Below the pieces are notes generated by a model. The model was not told where the DNA came from. It did not search any database and saw only the letters and a list, made by a program, of their open reading frames with translations. The position numbers and the translations under genes were made by a program. Shown one piece after another: positions 21,535 to 33,800 of a stretch of 64,000 nt of DNA. How positions within the stretch are numbered: position 1 is the stretch's first letter; each line of letters opens with the position of its first letter. Where the stretch lies: NCBI GenBank assembly GCA_024663395.1, contig JANFAH010000004.1, positions 3,968,001-4,032,000 on the forward strand, written 5' to 3'. This DNA comes from Pisolithus tinctorius (lineage: Eukaryota > Basidiomycota > Agaricomycetes > Boletales > Pisolithaceae).

Positions 21535-24500
21535 ATGGAGCGACACGAACAGCAGAAACAAAGTCCTTCCCCAACGCAGATCCTACGACGGGCGGCAGGG
21601 CTCTTGACGACTCAGGGCAAACCTGTTCGAGCATTTCAAGACGCCTTCAAGCCACAGTGCGATACCACCACTCCTGAATGTTCCCAGCGCGACTCTACTG
21701 ATAGCGGCCTCCGTCGTTCTCTTTCAAATCGGCTCTCCAAAGTCAGAGCTGGACCTGTCGTCCGCGCCATCTCATTGCGTAGCCCCTCTAATAATACCCA
21801 GATTAGGAAGCGGCACGGCAGAGCTCTGTCAGAGTCACTTCCCCATACCTCCAACATTTATAGCTTGACCGAGCACCCCGAACCCACTCAAACTTCTTCA
21901 CCAATCTCTTTGGATACCGTCGCAACCCCCCAACCATTAGTTCAACAGCACTCATTCCAGACAATTGTACGCAAGGCATCCATGGCCGATGTGCCTGTCC
22001 CAGAACTCTTACAACATGGGGTTCCCATGACCAAGGTTTCCCCCGGATCACAAAGGAGCTACATCTTTCGACTTGACGCAGATCAGGGTCAGATCATCTG
22101 GGAATCTAAGAAGTTGAGGATCAGTGCGTGTGGCCCTGCTCCTAACCTGCAATCGTCTATTTCTGACTTGCGCGTGCGATGCTATGCAACCACACGTGTA
22201 GTACCTATCGAGAACATAAAGGAGCTTCGATTTGGCTCGGACGCAAGATACTATCGTCAACAGTTTCAACTCGCTCGCGAGTACGAGGATAGATGGATAA
22301 CCATCATCTACATCCTCGATGGCCAATACAAGACACTTCACTTGATTGCTTCTTCAAAGATAGCTTCCAGCTGTGGGATATTACGTTACGGAAGCTACAC
22401 GCAATCCGTCAAGAATTAATGATCGGTCTAGGAAACGAGGAGATGCGACACGCTGTGTGGGTGAGGCAGTGTTGGAAATCGACCGAGCATCAAAACGATC
22501 AGAAACTGTCCTTCGATGAAGTCGAAAGACTTTGCAAGCGCCTCAATATAAACTCTTCCCAAGATGATTTGAAGCGCTTGTTCAAGGTGGGCTGAACTTC
22601 TTATTTCGACAATAGACAACACCCTTGATACCCTTAAAGCAAGCGGATTCAAAACGCAGCGGCTTTCTTGACTTTATCGATTTTCAGAAGTTTGTCAAAC
22701 TCCTCAAAGCGCGACCAGAGCTCGATCTCCTCTATAAGAAGCTGTCTTCGAAAAACGGCGGAAGGTTCACGTTCACAGTTTTCGAGGCCTTTATGCGGGA
22801 CTGTCAAAAGGCATGTCCCGTGCCGCATGATCCTAAGCATGCGTCGGCTGATATCGCCTGTAGTCTTCTCTCGCCCAGGAGGAGCTGCGAACGATATTCT
22901 TGCGCTACGCTAAGAAATACGAGTCGAAGGCTGGGTCTACACCCGGTTCACCTTCACTACCGTCGTCGCCGTCGGATGGCTGTGGTGATGTAACCATGTC
23001 TCTCGACGCGTTTACCGCCTTTCTGCTATCCTCTGACAACTCTGCATTCACGGATCAACATGGAAAAATATACCAGGATATGACTCAACCACTCTGCCAT
23101 TACTTTATCTCTTCCTCCCACAATACGTATCTCGTCGGTCACCAGCTTGTAGGGGACAGCACAATCGAGGGATACATCCGCGCTCTTCTTCATGGCTGTC
23201 GAAGTGTCGAGCGTAAGTGCATCCATCATTTGTCTTATCACGTTTTCTGACGCCCTCTCAGTGGATATCTATGACGGTGACAACGAACCAATGGTTTTCC
23301 ACGGCAAGACTTTAACGTCGAAAGTGCCCGTCCGAGAGGTCTGCGAAGCAATATCGAAATACGCATTTGTGACGTCGCCTTACCCGATCATCATCTCTGC
23401 TGAGGTACACTGCTCCGTTGCTCAGCAAAACATGCTTGTCGCGATCATGCATGAGGTATTTGGAGAGGCTTTGGTTAGTGCTCCTATTGGGGAGCATCCG
23501 AAGATCGATAAGCTTCCGAGTCCCGAGGAGTTGAAGGGAAGAGTATTGCTAAAGGTGTGTGTGAAAACTGCAGGTGTGATCGTATCGTGACCGGTTGTAC
23601 TTTCTGTTCCAGGCGAAGAACCTCTACGTTTCGGAACGAGAGCGGATTCGTACAAAGGATGTGGTCGTCGATACGGAGTCATCTTCGACAGAGACGTCAG
23701 CTTCGGACTTAGACATCGGCCACGAAGTTAAAGAGGAACTGCGCAGGGCTAAGACACAGAATATCGAGGCTATCAAAGGTGCGCTAATCCGTCCGTAGTT
23801 TACCTGATAGGCGCAGCTGAAGGCGACATGCCAGAGCTGAAGGAAGAATTCCGCAAAGCACGCAACGTCTTCAACCGTGTTCGTGGGCATCACCAAGTAC
23901 CGGAGAAGTCTGTTACCACTGCCCTTGTGGGCGCAGCAACAGCAACATCGACAGCGATTGCCGAGCAGCCTGTGAAGTCCGACAAGCAAGGCACAAAAGT
24001 GAAGATGTCTGCCGCCCTCGTCGCTTTACTGGTGTACACTGTCGGTGTGAAGTGTAGAGGTATCAATAAGAAGGAACATTATGCTCCGGAGCATATGTTC
24101 TCCCTCTCTGAAACCACCGCCAACAAGATTATGAAACAAGGCATGGTGGATTTGATCAAGCATAACAAAGACCATCTCGTCAGGATATACCCCAAAGGCC
24201 TACGGCTTAATTCCACGAATTACCTCCCGCATCGGTATTGGGCGGCTGGTGCGCAACTCGTTGCGCTCAACTGGCAGACGTTCGGTATGATCGCGCTCCC
24301 TATCACCTCTTAGTTTTTTATGTTGATTGGCCCTCTAAAAAGACTTGGGATATATGATCAACCATGCAATGTTCCAGCGCAATGGAAGAGCTGGGTATAT
24401 TCTCAAACCGGAAGCGCTTCGTCTGCCTGACAAGGGAGCACTGGCTCTCCGGACTGTACACTACCTGGACGTTACTGTGAGTACTCTCTTCTTTATGTGG

Positions 24501-25108
24501 GATTGTTCCCATGCTTAGCACCTGTACTTGGTGTAGATCATTTCAGCACAATCACTCCCTCGTCCGAAAGACTCCATGGGTCGTGAGGTAATCGATCGGA
24601 ACATCGTAGATCCCTATGTGGAAGTCTCGATATACACTCCAGACTGGGCATATTTCTCTTGTTCGTCCTCGTCTTCGGGCTCGTCGTCCCCGTCCACTTC
24701 ATCAGGATCGAATGGTTCGGGCACGACCCGTGCCATTACTGCGCGAACGAGCTCCGTGAAGAACAACGGATTCAACCCCGTCTGGCAAGAGAGTCTTCGT
24801 CTGACCTTTGAGTGCGCCGCGAACTTGCTGGACTTGGTGTTTGTGCGGTTTACGGTCCTGAGGGACGGTGAAAATGAGAGTGAACCTATCGCGGTGTACT
24901 GTGTCAACTTGGCAAGTCTAGCTATGGGTAAGTGTGACTTCATCCTCTTTCAACTAGTCATTTGGTTTTCTGTTGTACGACGGGATTGCTGATTTTTTTG
25001 TGTGCTGTGGTTGTTAACAGGGTACAGGCACCTACCTCTACACGATTCTCAACTCTGCCAGTATCTGTTCTCGACGCTGTTCGTGAAGTGTTCATTGCAG
25101 GATGCTTG
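21535..25108 (+). pseudogene. Phosphoinositide-specific phospholipase C, frameshifted
   Basis: About ten exons would give roughly 1,040 residues with the full order of a delta-type PLC. A Ser-rich N-terminus precedes the PH domain (around 22050-22400), EF-hand-like repeats (FDEVERLCKRL, SGFLDFIDFQKF), the X box with its first catalytic His in [12 protein letters not shown] and second in FHGKTLTSK, the Y box (FSLSETTANKIM; NWQTFDLGYMINHAMFQRNG), and a C2 domain (IVDPYVEVSIYTPDW; NNGFNPVWQESL) ending at 25108. The enzyme cleaves PIP2 to IP3 and diacylglycerol at the plasma membrane. At 22356-22358 one A is missing from what should be four, shifting frame between PH and EF-hand. All else is open, so this may be a recent lesion or a sequencing error. 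Intron 22811-22863 is of the rare GC-AG kind. Confidence 0.85.
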
Positions 25109-25690
25109 AATCTTCGACTTATACCCATCCACGCTCATCACGGATCGTCCGTCACAACTTCCCAAGCATTCAACTAAACTAAACTTCGATGTCAACGTAT
25201 CTTTTTTTCCCATCGTTCATGTCTCACTGCAAACAAACATATCGATCATACCGGCTGATCCTGGCGTGCATGCCCATCTATTAGCCTCATGTCCCATGTA
25301 CAAGTGTACTTTTAGCGCAGGAGTATATATACAGTAGAACCAAATCATAGTAGTCACACGAAAGGCTGCAGTGAAACGGACAGCACAAATATTTATGTGA
25401 ATGAGATGATCACTGCAACACACCTGGCTCTAGGCTACCTGAAGATCTCCGGCCGGTAAGTTACTTACAATGACCTGACTTTTCTAATGGCTTTCCCGGA
25501 TAAGAGGGACGCAGGAGGGAACCTTGAAGGACGGTGCTTGCTGGGCCGGTAGCCGAACAGAGCGCTTTCGAAGAAAGAACATGAGGCCGCCGCGTGTTCT
25601 CAGCAGCAAGGCTCAGGCGCCTGCAGGCGCCGTGCGACTTGCACTAACTCCTTCGCCCTCCCTGTAGTCGCCCCACGGCCCTCTACCGCA
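25109..25690 (+). promoter_or_regulatory. PLC 3' flank and leader of G-domain gene A
   Basis: 25200-25340 is the PLC 3' flank, repeated at 29690-29830. 25430-25690 is a leader conserved before G-domain genes A, B and C (GAAGATCTCC..CCAGTAAGTTACTTACAATG type). It holds a perfect 16-bp palindrome, GGCGCCTGCAGGCGCC (25616-25631), degraded in B and C. No ORF in it is conserved. Confidence 0.45.
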
Positions 25691-28480
25691 ATGGCCTCGC
25701 CTCTGATACTATCCTGTACGATTTGAGACTATCAGCTACCAATTCCTGGAGACTGACTTCACGAAACCCCTGTGGGCAGACATCGAGTTGCAGAGCGCCC
25801 AAGGCTTAGAATCCGTCGAACTCCAACTCAATAGCAGTGAATACACTCTTACTCGAAGTCAAGAGAAGAGCGACACTTTTTCGAAGGCTTTTGACAAGCC
25901 GTTGTTAGTATCTTTTCTCAATGCCACCTCTCAGGTTCACGACTGACCCATGATAGGACATTGGGCACTGAGCCGCTTTCTCTTTCTGTAAGCAGAAAGA
26001 GGCCGTGGTACAGTTGCTGTGGCGGAACTGTTCCAGAAACCATCCAACTTCGCTCCGATGAAGTCCGGTCCAAGTTAGATGGACAAGGTGAACACCGGAT
26101 TATATATAGTTCCTAAGTGGGATCCTCAAATTCGCACAGAGTCTCTTCACGTACGAGGCAATTTAGCCATCAAGCTCCACTTCGTGCCCCAAGCTCAGTC
26201 AGGTGTACGCAAATACCAGTTGTTACACGATAGGTGTTGACTATGGATCTACAGGTTACGCCTCCGACTGTGCCTGAAAAGTCCGGGGCTCCACAACCAA
26301 TCACTGCGCAACCAGTCGTTACTCATTCTACTCCAGCCGTACGTGGGAAGCAGGTGATACCGGACAAGTGCTGATAGATGGCAACTAGCAGGACACAGCT
26401 CGGAGTACTGGTACACCTGTACCTGTCCACTCACCTCCAACTGCCGACAAATCTCCAACTGCAGACACACTTGCACCTGCCAATCGCGAGGGTCTACGGC
26501 CAACCACTGAAGACCTCATTCGGGAGTGTCCTCGGTGAGTCAACTTCACACTTGTCAGTGTCTCACTTATCGCCATGTGATAGTTTCCGAGTCTTGGTAG
26601 TTGGAAAGGTAACTTGAATTTGCTTGCTGTCACTTGCCTAGGTTCTAACATTCTTACAGTCAGGCGTTGGAAAATCCACTTTGATCAATCGAATCTTCGG
26701 TGTGAGCACTGCGGTTGAGTGGTTCAAACTCTGTCCCTACCTGGCGTTGATGATGGCCATAGAATGTAGCAAAGGATAAACCAGGGGAAGCAGACATTGA
26801 ACAGGAATTCACTTCGCCAGAGAACGACCGGCTCATTTTGCATGATAGCAAAGGTTTTGAGGCGGGCGATGCTGGCAACTATGAAACTGTGAAGTCATTC
26901 ATAGTAAAGAGGAAGAAAGAACCCAAGATCAAGGATCAGCTTCACGCGGTCTGGTACGTAGTTCTGAGACAGCCACCTTGAAGGTTTTGACGGAAGGGTC
27001 TATATGATAGGTTGTGTTTTCAGATACCCATTCCGACGTATGGTGAACGACTTTTGGAGGACGCTGCAGAAGCGTTTTTGAAAATTAGGAAGGAAGTCCT
27101 AGGGAATAGTGAGCAATTATACTGTTGTTTCATCTGCGGCATACCAACCGCATTCAGCGCCGACGATAGTCGTATTCACGAAACATGACCGGCTTGTGAG
27201 TTTCATGCGGCAGAGAATGCCAAATGATCCTGAAGCAGGGCAACGATATCTACAAGAGGAATGCGTCCAGCAAATCAAAGACTTTACTGGAGAGAATATT
27301 TCACATGTTGCAGTTAGCTGTGGGTGTTACTCCTTCGATTCCGTTTAACCACTCAGCCCAGAGACCACCAGCGAAACCCAGATATGAGCACGAGCTTAGG
27401 GACCTAATAAGCCTTACTCAGGACATGGTATCTCTGAGTTTCACCTCCCCGGGGAATGAAGTATCGCCAGTGCCTCTGGCAGCTGCAGGGGCACAACGAA
27501 TGTTGCCTATATTGAAGGTTCAGTTATCGATTGCGTAGGTGTCAATCATTGCGATAGCTACATATATATTGACTTGCTTGTCAAATAGCGTAGGAAGGCA
27601 GAGTGGGTGCGGGTATATGAAACGCTTAATTTGAAGCTCATCTTTTTACAAGGATACTGGAGGGTAATGGGTGCCAGCGCAAATTTTCCGGGTTACACGA
27701 TGCAGGATTGCCTTGGTGTCATACACACTGACATCGTAGCGGTCTGGAATTTTTATGATCCTTGCCAAGTGAGCATTGCCGCCCTAGCGGCGAGCGTTAC
27801 TATGGTGTACTGACATCTCCCTTGTAGTACCTGAATAGTTCTGAATTCCGCAAGGTGATGATGAACATGGTTGAGAGAGTTGATGCACCTGCCGAGTCAA
27901 ATTCCCTGTCTCGCACTGACACATTAACCGGGTGAGTGCTGTTGTTCGAACCCGCTGTGCGACAGACTCAAAAGAATCGCTGCACATCAAGGGGAGTCCC
28001 TCTCATCGCCCTAACTCCGGTAATGCTGCCATTTAATGCTTTCCTTAACCTTGGCAGGTGGGTTTTTGCAACATACAATCGACTGTAAGTGGCACTTTTG
28101 TGATGCTCTCGGCATCAGGTGACTTTCGACCTTTCAGACAAGGCGTTCCCACGAGGTTCATGGCTTACATCGTTGATTTGACGCACGTACTGGAGATACT
28201 GTTTGCACTCACAGCTGAGATGAGGGCAAAGAAGCTTACTCGCACGGCGATTAAGATTGCATATAAAGCCTACCTTGAATCGGAATGGATGACTCACGCC
28301 CACACGGACATCAGGTATTTCCGATGTTCGACTAAGGATCGTGACGATGTCCTCGACAAGATCACATCCATGATCCCTTCAGGCGACAGGGAAGACCGAG
28401 TTTCTCGGGCGCTCCAAAGCAAGCCGTCGGTTAGCTTGGAAAGAGATGAAGAGTGGACGAGCGAAGAAGTCTCTCAATGA
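25691..28480 (+). CDS. C2-like domain plus P-loop GTPase with hydrophobic tail, copy A
   Basis: About 15 short exons give near 640 residues. Exon 1 (25691-25715) joins exon 2 (25780-25903), exon 3 (25957-26087) and exon 4 (from 26140) to form an N-terminal beta-rich, C2-like domain: SPLILSYIELQ, EPLSLSVSRKRPW, GNLAIKLHFVP. A Pro/Thr-rich linker leads to the G domain at LRPTTEDLIRECPRFRVLVV. G1 is GKSGVGKST, G3 is LHDSKGFEAGD, and G4 is FTKHDRL. After an Arg/Lys-poor helical part comes a hydrophobic segment (VPLIALTPVMLPFNAFLNLG) and a charged helical tail ending at 28480. This is a TRAFAC-type GTPase, presumably membrane-linked. The gene is intact, stands just 3' of PLC, and four more copies lie beyond the transposon nest. 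Function is unknown. Confidence 0.8.
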
Positions 28481-28947
28481 AGCCTGCGCTTTCCTTTAGT
28501 ATCTTTTCCTGACGTTTTGCGTTCTTTCACTAGTCTTCCTGCTGTATCACGCTACTGATGTTACTCCCGCTGTATCCTGCTGTATTTGCACGTAGCCGAT
28601 TTGAAGCAAGTATTTCCTGACAGACAAGCCCTTGGGCAGTTGAGCGTCGGTATCAAACTGATCCGGAGGTGCCAACTCCCTGTCCGCATTCCTGGAAGGT
28701 TACGAACAAGAGCCCTGCAAGGGATGCATCAGATGGGCCACTGGCACAGCCTGTGCTAGGATTGGCAAGTTGAGCTAGCTTAGGATAAGTAAACGGATTG
28801 GCATGTATTCGAAAATTTCTATTCTACATGAAGGCGAAGCCCGGCGCTCTCGACGGTGGTGGTTGCAGACTCGTCGTACAACGTGGAGCGCTGTACTTTG
28901 AATGTACCTGCGGAAGGAGTTGATTTCCGAAGGTCAATTTTGGTTGT
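28481..28947. other. 3' flank of G-domain gene A
   Basis: Matches the 3' flank of copy C (58176-58710), including GGTGGTGGTTGCAGACTCG and GGAGTTGATTTCCGAAGGTC, so it is part of the duplicated unit. No gene here. Confidence 0.55.
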
Positions 28948-29640
28948 GCTCGTCTGCCTGACAAGGGGGCAAGGCTCTCCGGACTGTGCATTACCTGGAC
29001 GTTACTGTGAGCACTCTCTTCTCTATGTGGAGTTGTTACCATGCTTAGCACCTGTACTTGGTGTAGATCATTTCAGCACAACTACTCCCTCGTCCGAAAG
29101 ACTCCATGGGTCGTGAGGTAATCGACCGGAACATCGTAGATCCCTATGTGGAAGTCTCGATATACACTCCAGACTGGGCACATTTCTCTTGTTCATCCTC
29201 GTCTTCGGGCTCGTCGTCTCCATCCGTTTCATCGGGATCGAGTGGTTCGGGCACGACCCGCGCCATTACTGCTCGAACGAGCTCCGTGAAGAATAACGGG
29301 TTCAACCCCGTCCGGCAAGAAAGTCTTCGTCTGACCTTTGAGTGCGCCGCGAACTTGCTGGACTTGGTGTTTGTACGGTTTACGGTCCTGAGGGACGGAG
29401 AAAATGACAGTGGACCTATTGCGGTGTACCGTGTCAACTTGGTAAGTCTGGCTATGGGTAAGTGCGACTTCATCTTCAACTGACTAGTTATTTAGTCATA
29501 CGACGGGATTGCTGATTTATTGTGTTGTTGTTGACAGGGCACAGGGTCCTACCTCTACGCGATTCTCAACTCTGCCAGTATCTGTTTTCGACGCTGTTCG
29601 TGAAGTATTCATTGCAGGATGCTTGAATCTTCGACTTATA
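28948..29640 (+). pseudogene. Duplicated 3' end of the phospholipase C gene
   Basis: A copy of 24420-25110 covering the end of the Y box, the C2 domain and the last exon, about 95 percent alike by eye. It begins at a breakpoint near 28948 inside the flank of G-domain gene A. A base is missing within the first exon piece (near 28968) and NPVWQES has become NPVRQES. With no X box and no start it cannot make an enzyme. Confidence 0.85.
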
Positions 29641-30353
29641 CCCATCCACGCTCCTCACGGATCGTCCGTCACAAACTCACAGGCACATCGCTCATGTCTC
29701 GCCGCAAATATTTCGACCATACCGGCTCGTCCTGGTATGCATACCCATCTATTAGCCTCATGTCCCATGTACAAGTGTACTTTTAGCGCAAGAGTATATA
29801 TACAGTAGAACCAAATCATAGCAGTCAAAATCTTCGAAGAAACGTGTGCTATTGACAAACATATATGCTTGTGTAGAATGAAAACTTCTCGCCCTTGCTG
29901 TTCTTGGCGTGCAGAATGGTTGGATTTATCAAAGAGGCCTCTACTGTCGCGTTGTGTGACACGTTTAGTTAGGTTGACCAATTTGATTTGAAGACACAAG
30001 ATCAGCACCCGAGTAAGTTTTTTCTTTTTCTTTTTTGGGTTACATAAGAAGTCGAGCTTGTATGGTAGGCAGTGGTCCAATTCGAAGCTAGCATCAGTAA
30101 ATTGGGCAACTTCTCGCTTATAGTCGCTTGGGGTGACAGCAATCAACGGGGTTTACATAGAGCTTACGACAAAGAGATCTCGAGTGCTGATTGGTGGATC
30201 AGATAGCAAGGGAAAACAAATAAATAAAATCACAATCAATAGTTCTGTATTACTTGTTTTCGCACTCGACTTAGTTCACGTACTTAGTTCTTCACAGTAT
30301 CTGAGCGCCATTAATGAACGGTACACATCGATTTTCACTTCGTCGACTACAAG
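29641..30353. other. Array flank and left edge of the transposon nest
   Basis: 29690-29830 repeats the PLC 3' flank. 29820-30020 repeats 54815-55015 (CGGCGTGCA-type block with GAGGCCTCTACTGTCGCG). From about 30022 the array similarity stops; 30022-30353 is the 3' flank of the Plavaka transposase. I could not find the element's terminal inverted repeat. Confidence 0.5.
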
Positions 30354-30534
30354 CTACAAGTCATCATGTATTGTATAATAAAATTCCTTGCTCGAGAAGG
30401 AATTGAGGTAGAAATCGTCATAGAGTTCCAGCGATGTCTCTGATGCAACATTCTGACTGACAGTTTCTCTGTATTTTGGTATGAGCTCGACTGCATGGAT
30501 AACGTCCAATAACGGAACAATTGTACCAACCCGG

Positions 30535-30825
30535 TGTCGAGAATGCAATCCGGAGTTATGGTAGTGTCTCGGAGTTTCACCCAGAGGGCTCGGAATTGTT
30601 CCCCGACCCTCGGAATTAAATTCCGATGTCAATGCGCTTACTAATTACGGTACTATAAATTTTCCGCACCGTTCTTTTCCACCTCAGTGACTACTTCGTA
30701 CACTGAGGTGAGTATAGCTAGATTCCACTCGTTTACTTGGTACTGACGTAGTGTAGAAACTCATACCTTCGTTAGGTACTAATATAGTGACTACTTCGTA
30801 CACTGAGAAACTCATACCTTCGTTA
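30535..30825 (+). repeat. 5' LTR of the copia element
   Basis: Starts TGTCGAGAATGC and ends TTCGTTA (TG...TA rather than TG...CA). ACTATAAATTTT near 30650 could be the TATA box. Two 22-bp units, AGTGACTACTTCGTACACTGAG and GAAACTCATACCTTCGTTA, occur twice each. Confidence 0.93.
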
Positions 30826-30840
30826 GGTTATGAGCCCCGC
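30826..30840 (+). other. Copia primer-binding site, half-tRNA type
   Basis: GGTTATGAGCCCCGC directly abuts the LTR. It is complementary to an initiator-tRNA-Met anticodon stem-loop (…GGGCTCATAACC…), as in Drosophila copia and yeast Ty5, not to a tRNA 3' end. Confidence 0.7.
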
Positions 30841-30889
30841 TCTCGCGCTCTAATTCCGAAAGAGTTAATACGCAGCAACAATACCCACT

Positions 30890-33800
30890 ATGGCAAAAGA
30901 CGATCATTCCTTACAAGTCCCAACCCTAAATGCGGACGGAAGCAACTGGCTATACTACAAGGCTCGGGTTGAATGGGCCGTCAGCTCGAAAGGGCTGATC
31001 GGACACCTGACTGGCTTGGATGCGAAACCAGAGGACCCTTCAGCAGGGAAAGACGCCTCCTGGAAGCCCACAGCCACAGAGCAAAAACTTGTCAGTGAAT
31101 ACCCAGAAAAACTTCGGCAATGGGCTAAGGACAACGGATACGTCAAGCAAGTGATTGCTGTGTCGCTCCTGGAATCTCTATTCCTTCGAGTCCTGAAGGA
31201 AGAGACTGCGAAGAGTGTGTGGGGTGTCCTCACCGACCTTTTCCAAAACCGCTCTCGTGTCATCGCAATTGATCTTCGGAGAAAACTCCAAGAATCCCGC
31301 TGTTCGGAAAAAGGCGATGTCCACGCTCACTTTGACAAGATGCGTGCACTGCGCGAACAACTTGCTGCGCTTGGACAGTCAATCACAGACGACGACTTTG
31401 CAGCCATCATCCTCAGTTCACTTCCCGCTTCTTACGACTCCAACCTTGCAGCTATGACGTCTTCGGCCCTAGTCATGCAAAAGGACCTATCTCCAGACTT
31501 CATAATCAAAGTTATTTCCAATGAATATGATAGGCGCCAAACGCGGACGAAGAGAGGCAACTCCGGAAACTCCGGAAATTCCGAAGATGCGGCTTACTCA
31601 GTGAAGGATGGAAAGAAGTCCACCTGTGAAAATTGCGGAAAGAAAGGTCATACGAAAGACCAATGCTGGGAAGAGGGTGGCGGAAAAGCTGGGCAAGCGC
31701 CCAAGTGGTTCCAGAACAAGGGAAAAGGGAAAAAGAAGGAGAAAGGTACTGGAAAAGCGGCCACTGCGGCCAGTGCATCAGCCAGCTCGAGTGCGCAGAC
31801 CAGCGCTGACTCGGAACCTGATGGAGTTTGGCTAGCACACCCACAGGACGACGACTGGCTTACAGAAATTGCAGAGGAAGAAATTCCGAACCCCCAGGAC
31901 ATCGTTAACGACGAAGAAGATGCATATACGAACAACTACGACTGTGTTCTCCTTGCAGGCAAAAGCCTAAATTCCGCAGAAGAGACAATCCTGTTCGACT
32001 CAGGCGCTTCACGCCATATGTCCTCCTACCGCAGCAAATTCCTCGATTACAAGCCAATCGTACCCAAACCTATCACCGCTGCCAACAACCACACCTTCCA
32101 TGCCATCGGGAAAGGCGATCTCGCAATCTCACTCCCAAACGGCAATACCCAGACCCATATTCGACTCAAAGACGTGCTCTATGCCCCCAAGATGGGAATT
32201 ACACTCGTTTCCGTTAGCAAACTTGACGTTGCTGGGTATGCGGCATTATTCCGAGACAAGCGTTGTCAAATTTTCGATGCTCGAAAAAGGAAAGTAGCTG
32301 AAATTCCGATGCAAAAAGGCCTCTACTGCCTTAAATGAGCTCGTCGTGCCTTCGCAGGCCTGGCCAAGGCCACAGAATCCTTAACCATGGAGGAGATTCA
32401 CATAAGGCTTGGCCACATTGCTCCCGAAGCCATCCAGCGCATGCTCAAGGACGGCACGATTACCGGAATTAAACTGGACGAAGCACATCCTACCATGGGT
32501 GCGTGCAATTCATGCGAATATGCCAAAGCAACTCGGAAGCCCATCGGGAAGGAGCGCGACCCACCCCACCGTGAACATCTTGGCGACGAGGTCCACACAG
32601 ATCTCTGGGGACCTTCTCTGGTCCAAACCCCTGGCCACAGCCAATACTACGTGTCATTCACGGATGACCACACCCGCTACACCAAGCTGTACCTCCAGAA
32701 GACAAAAGCCGAGACCTTCACATCGTACAAGGCCTATGAAGCATGGCTGAACACGCAGTTCGACACCAAAGTCAAGCGGCTTCGCTCAGATCGAGGGGGG
32801 GAGTATCTTAGTGCGGAATTTTCGGAATATCTGAAATCCCAAGGCACAGAACGACGCATAACCATCCACGATACCCCTGAACACAATGGAGTTGCAGAAC
32901 GACTCAACAGAACACTCGTTGAGCGCGTACGTGCGATGATTCACACCAGTGGCCTACCCAAGAACCTCTGGGGGGAGGCCATTATGCATGCAACCTGGCT
33001 CAAAAACCGCTCGTCAACTCGCCGTCTAGGCACGAAAACTCCCTACGAAATGCTCTACCAAAGACCACCTGATCTCTCAAAAATTCCGGTCTGGGGATGT
33101 CATGTCAAGGTCCATGACACCTCTGGCTCCAAACTAGACATGCGAGCCCAAGACGGACACTGGGTAGGTTTTGACCCTGAGAGCGATGGCCACCGTATCT
33201 ACTGGCCTGACACATGAGCAATCGGAATCGAAAGAAGTGTCATTTTCGAGCGCCGGGATGTGTCTGTACCACATGGTGTGCCGCTCAAGGGGGAGCAGGG
33301 GAATTCCGACACCTCAGAAAGAAATTCCGAAGCCTCAAAACGAAATTCCGAAACCTCAGAATGGAACTCCGCAGCTTCACAGGGAAATTCCGAGGCCCCG
33401 CAGATGGTCGAGCGACCCACCGAAGCAACTTCGGAAATTCCGAGACTAATTCCGGACCCACTCGGAGACAATTTCGAAACACCTCCACCTCAACCTCGTC
33501 GTTCCACTCGCCAGCGCTTCGAATCAGACTATATGAGGCGCCTACGTGCAGGGGAAGGCACTCGTGATGGGCGCATCCCTCTCGACTTCGTAAAAGAACT
33601 CCGAGAGAGCGATAGCAACCCAAACAGCCCGAAATCCCGAGAAAACGCTACCTATGTATTTGATGAAGAGCTAGCTGCCGATGAAGATGACACTAACATC
33701 ATGTATGCTATGGTGGCAGGGATGGCTGAAGCCGAAGGGCTAGACCCATCAACAGTCCGTGAGGCGAAATCCCGAGCTGACTGGCCAAAGTGGCAAAATG

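Noticed and set aside
24614..24943. Minus-strand frames opposite the PLC C2 exon (and 29144-29479)
   Set aside because: Mirror reading of a real coding exon; duplicated only because the exon is.
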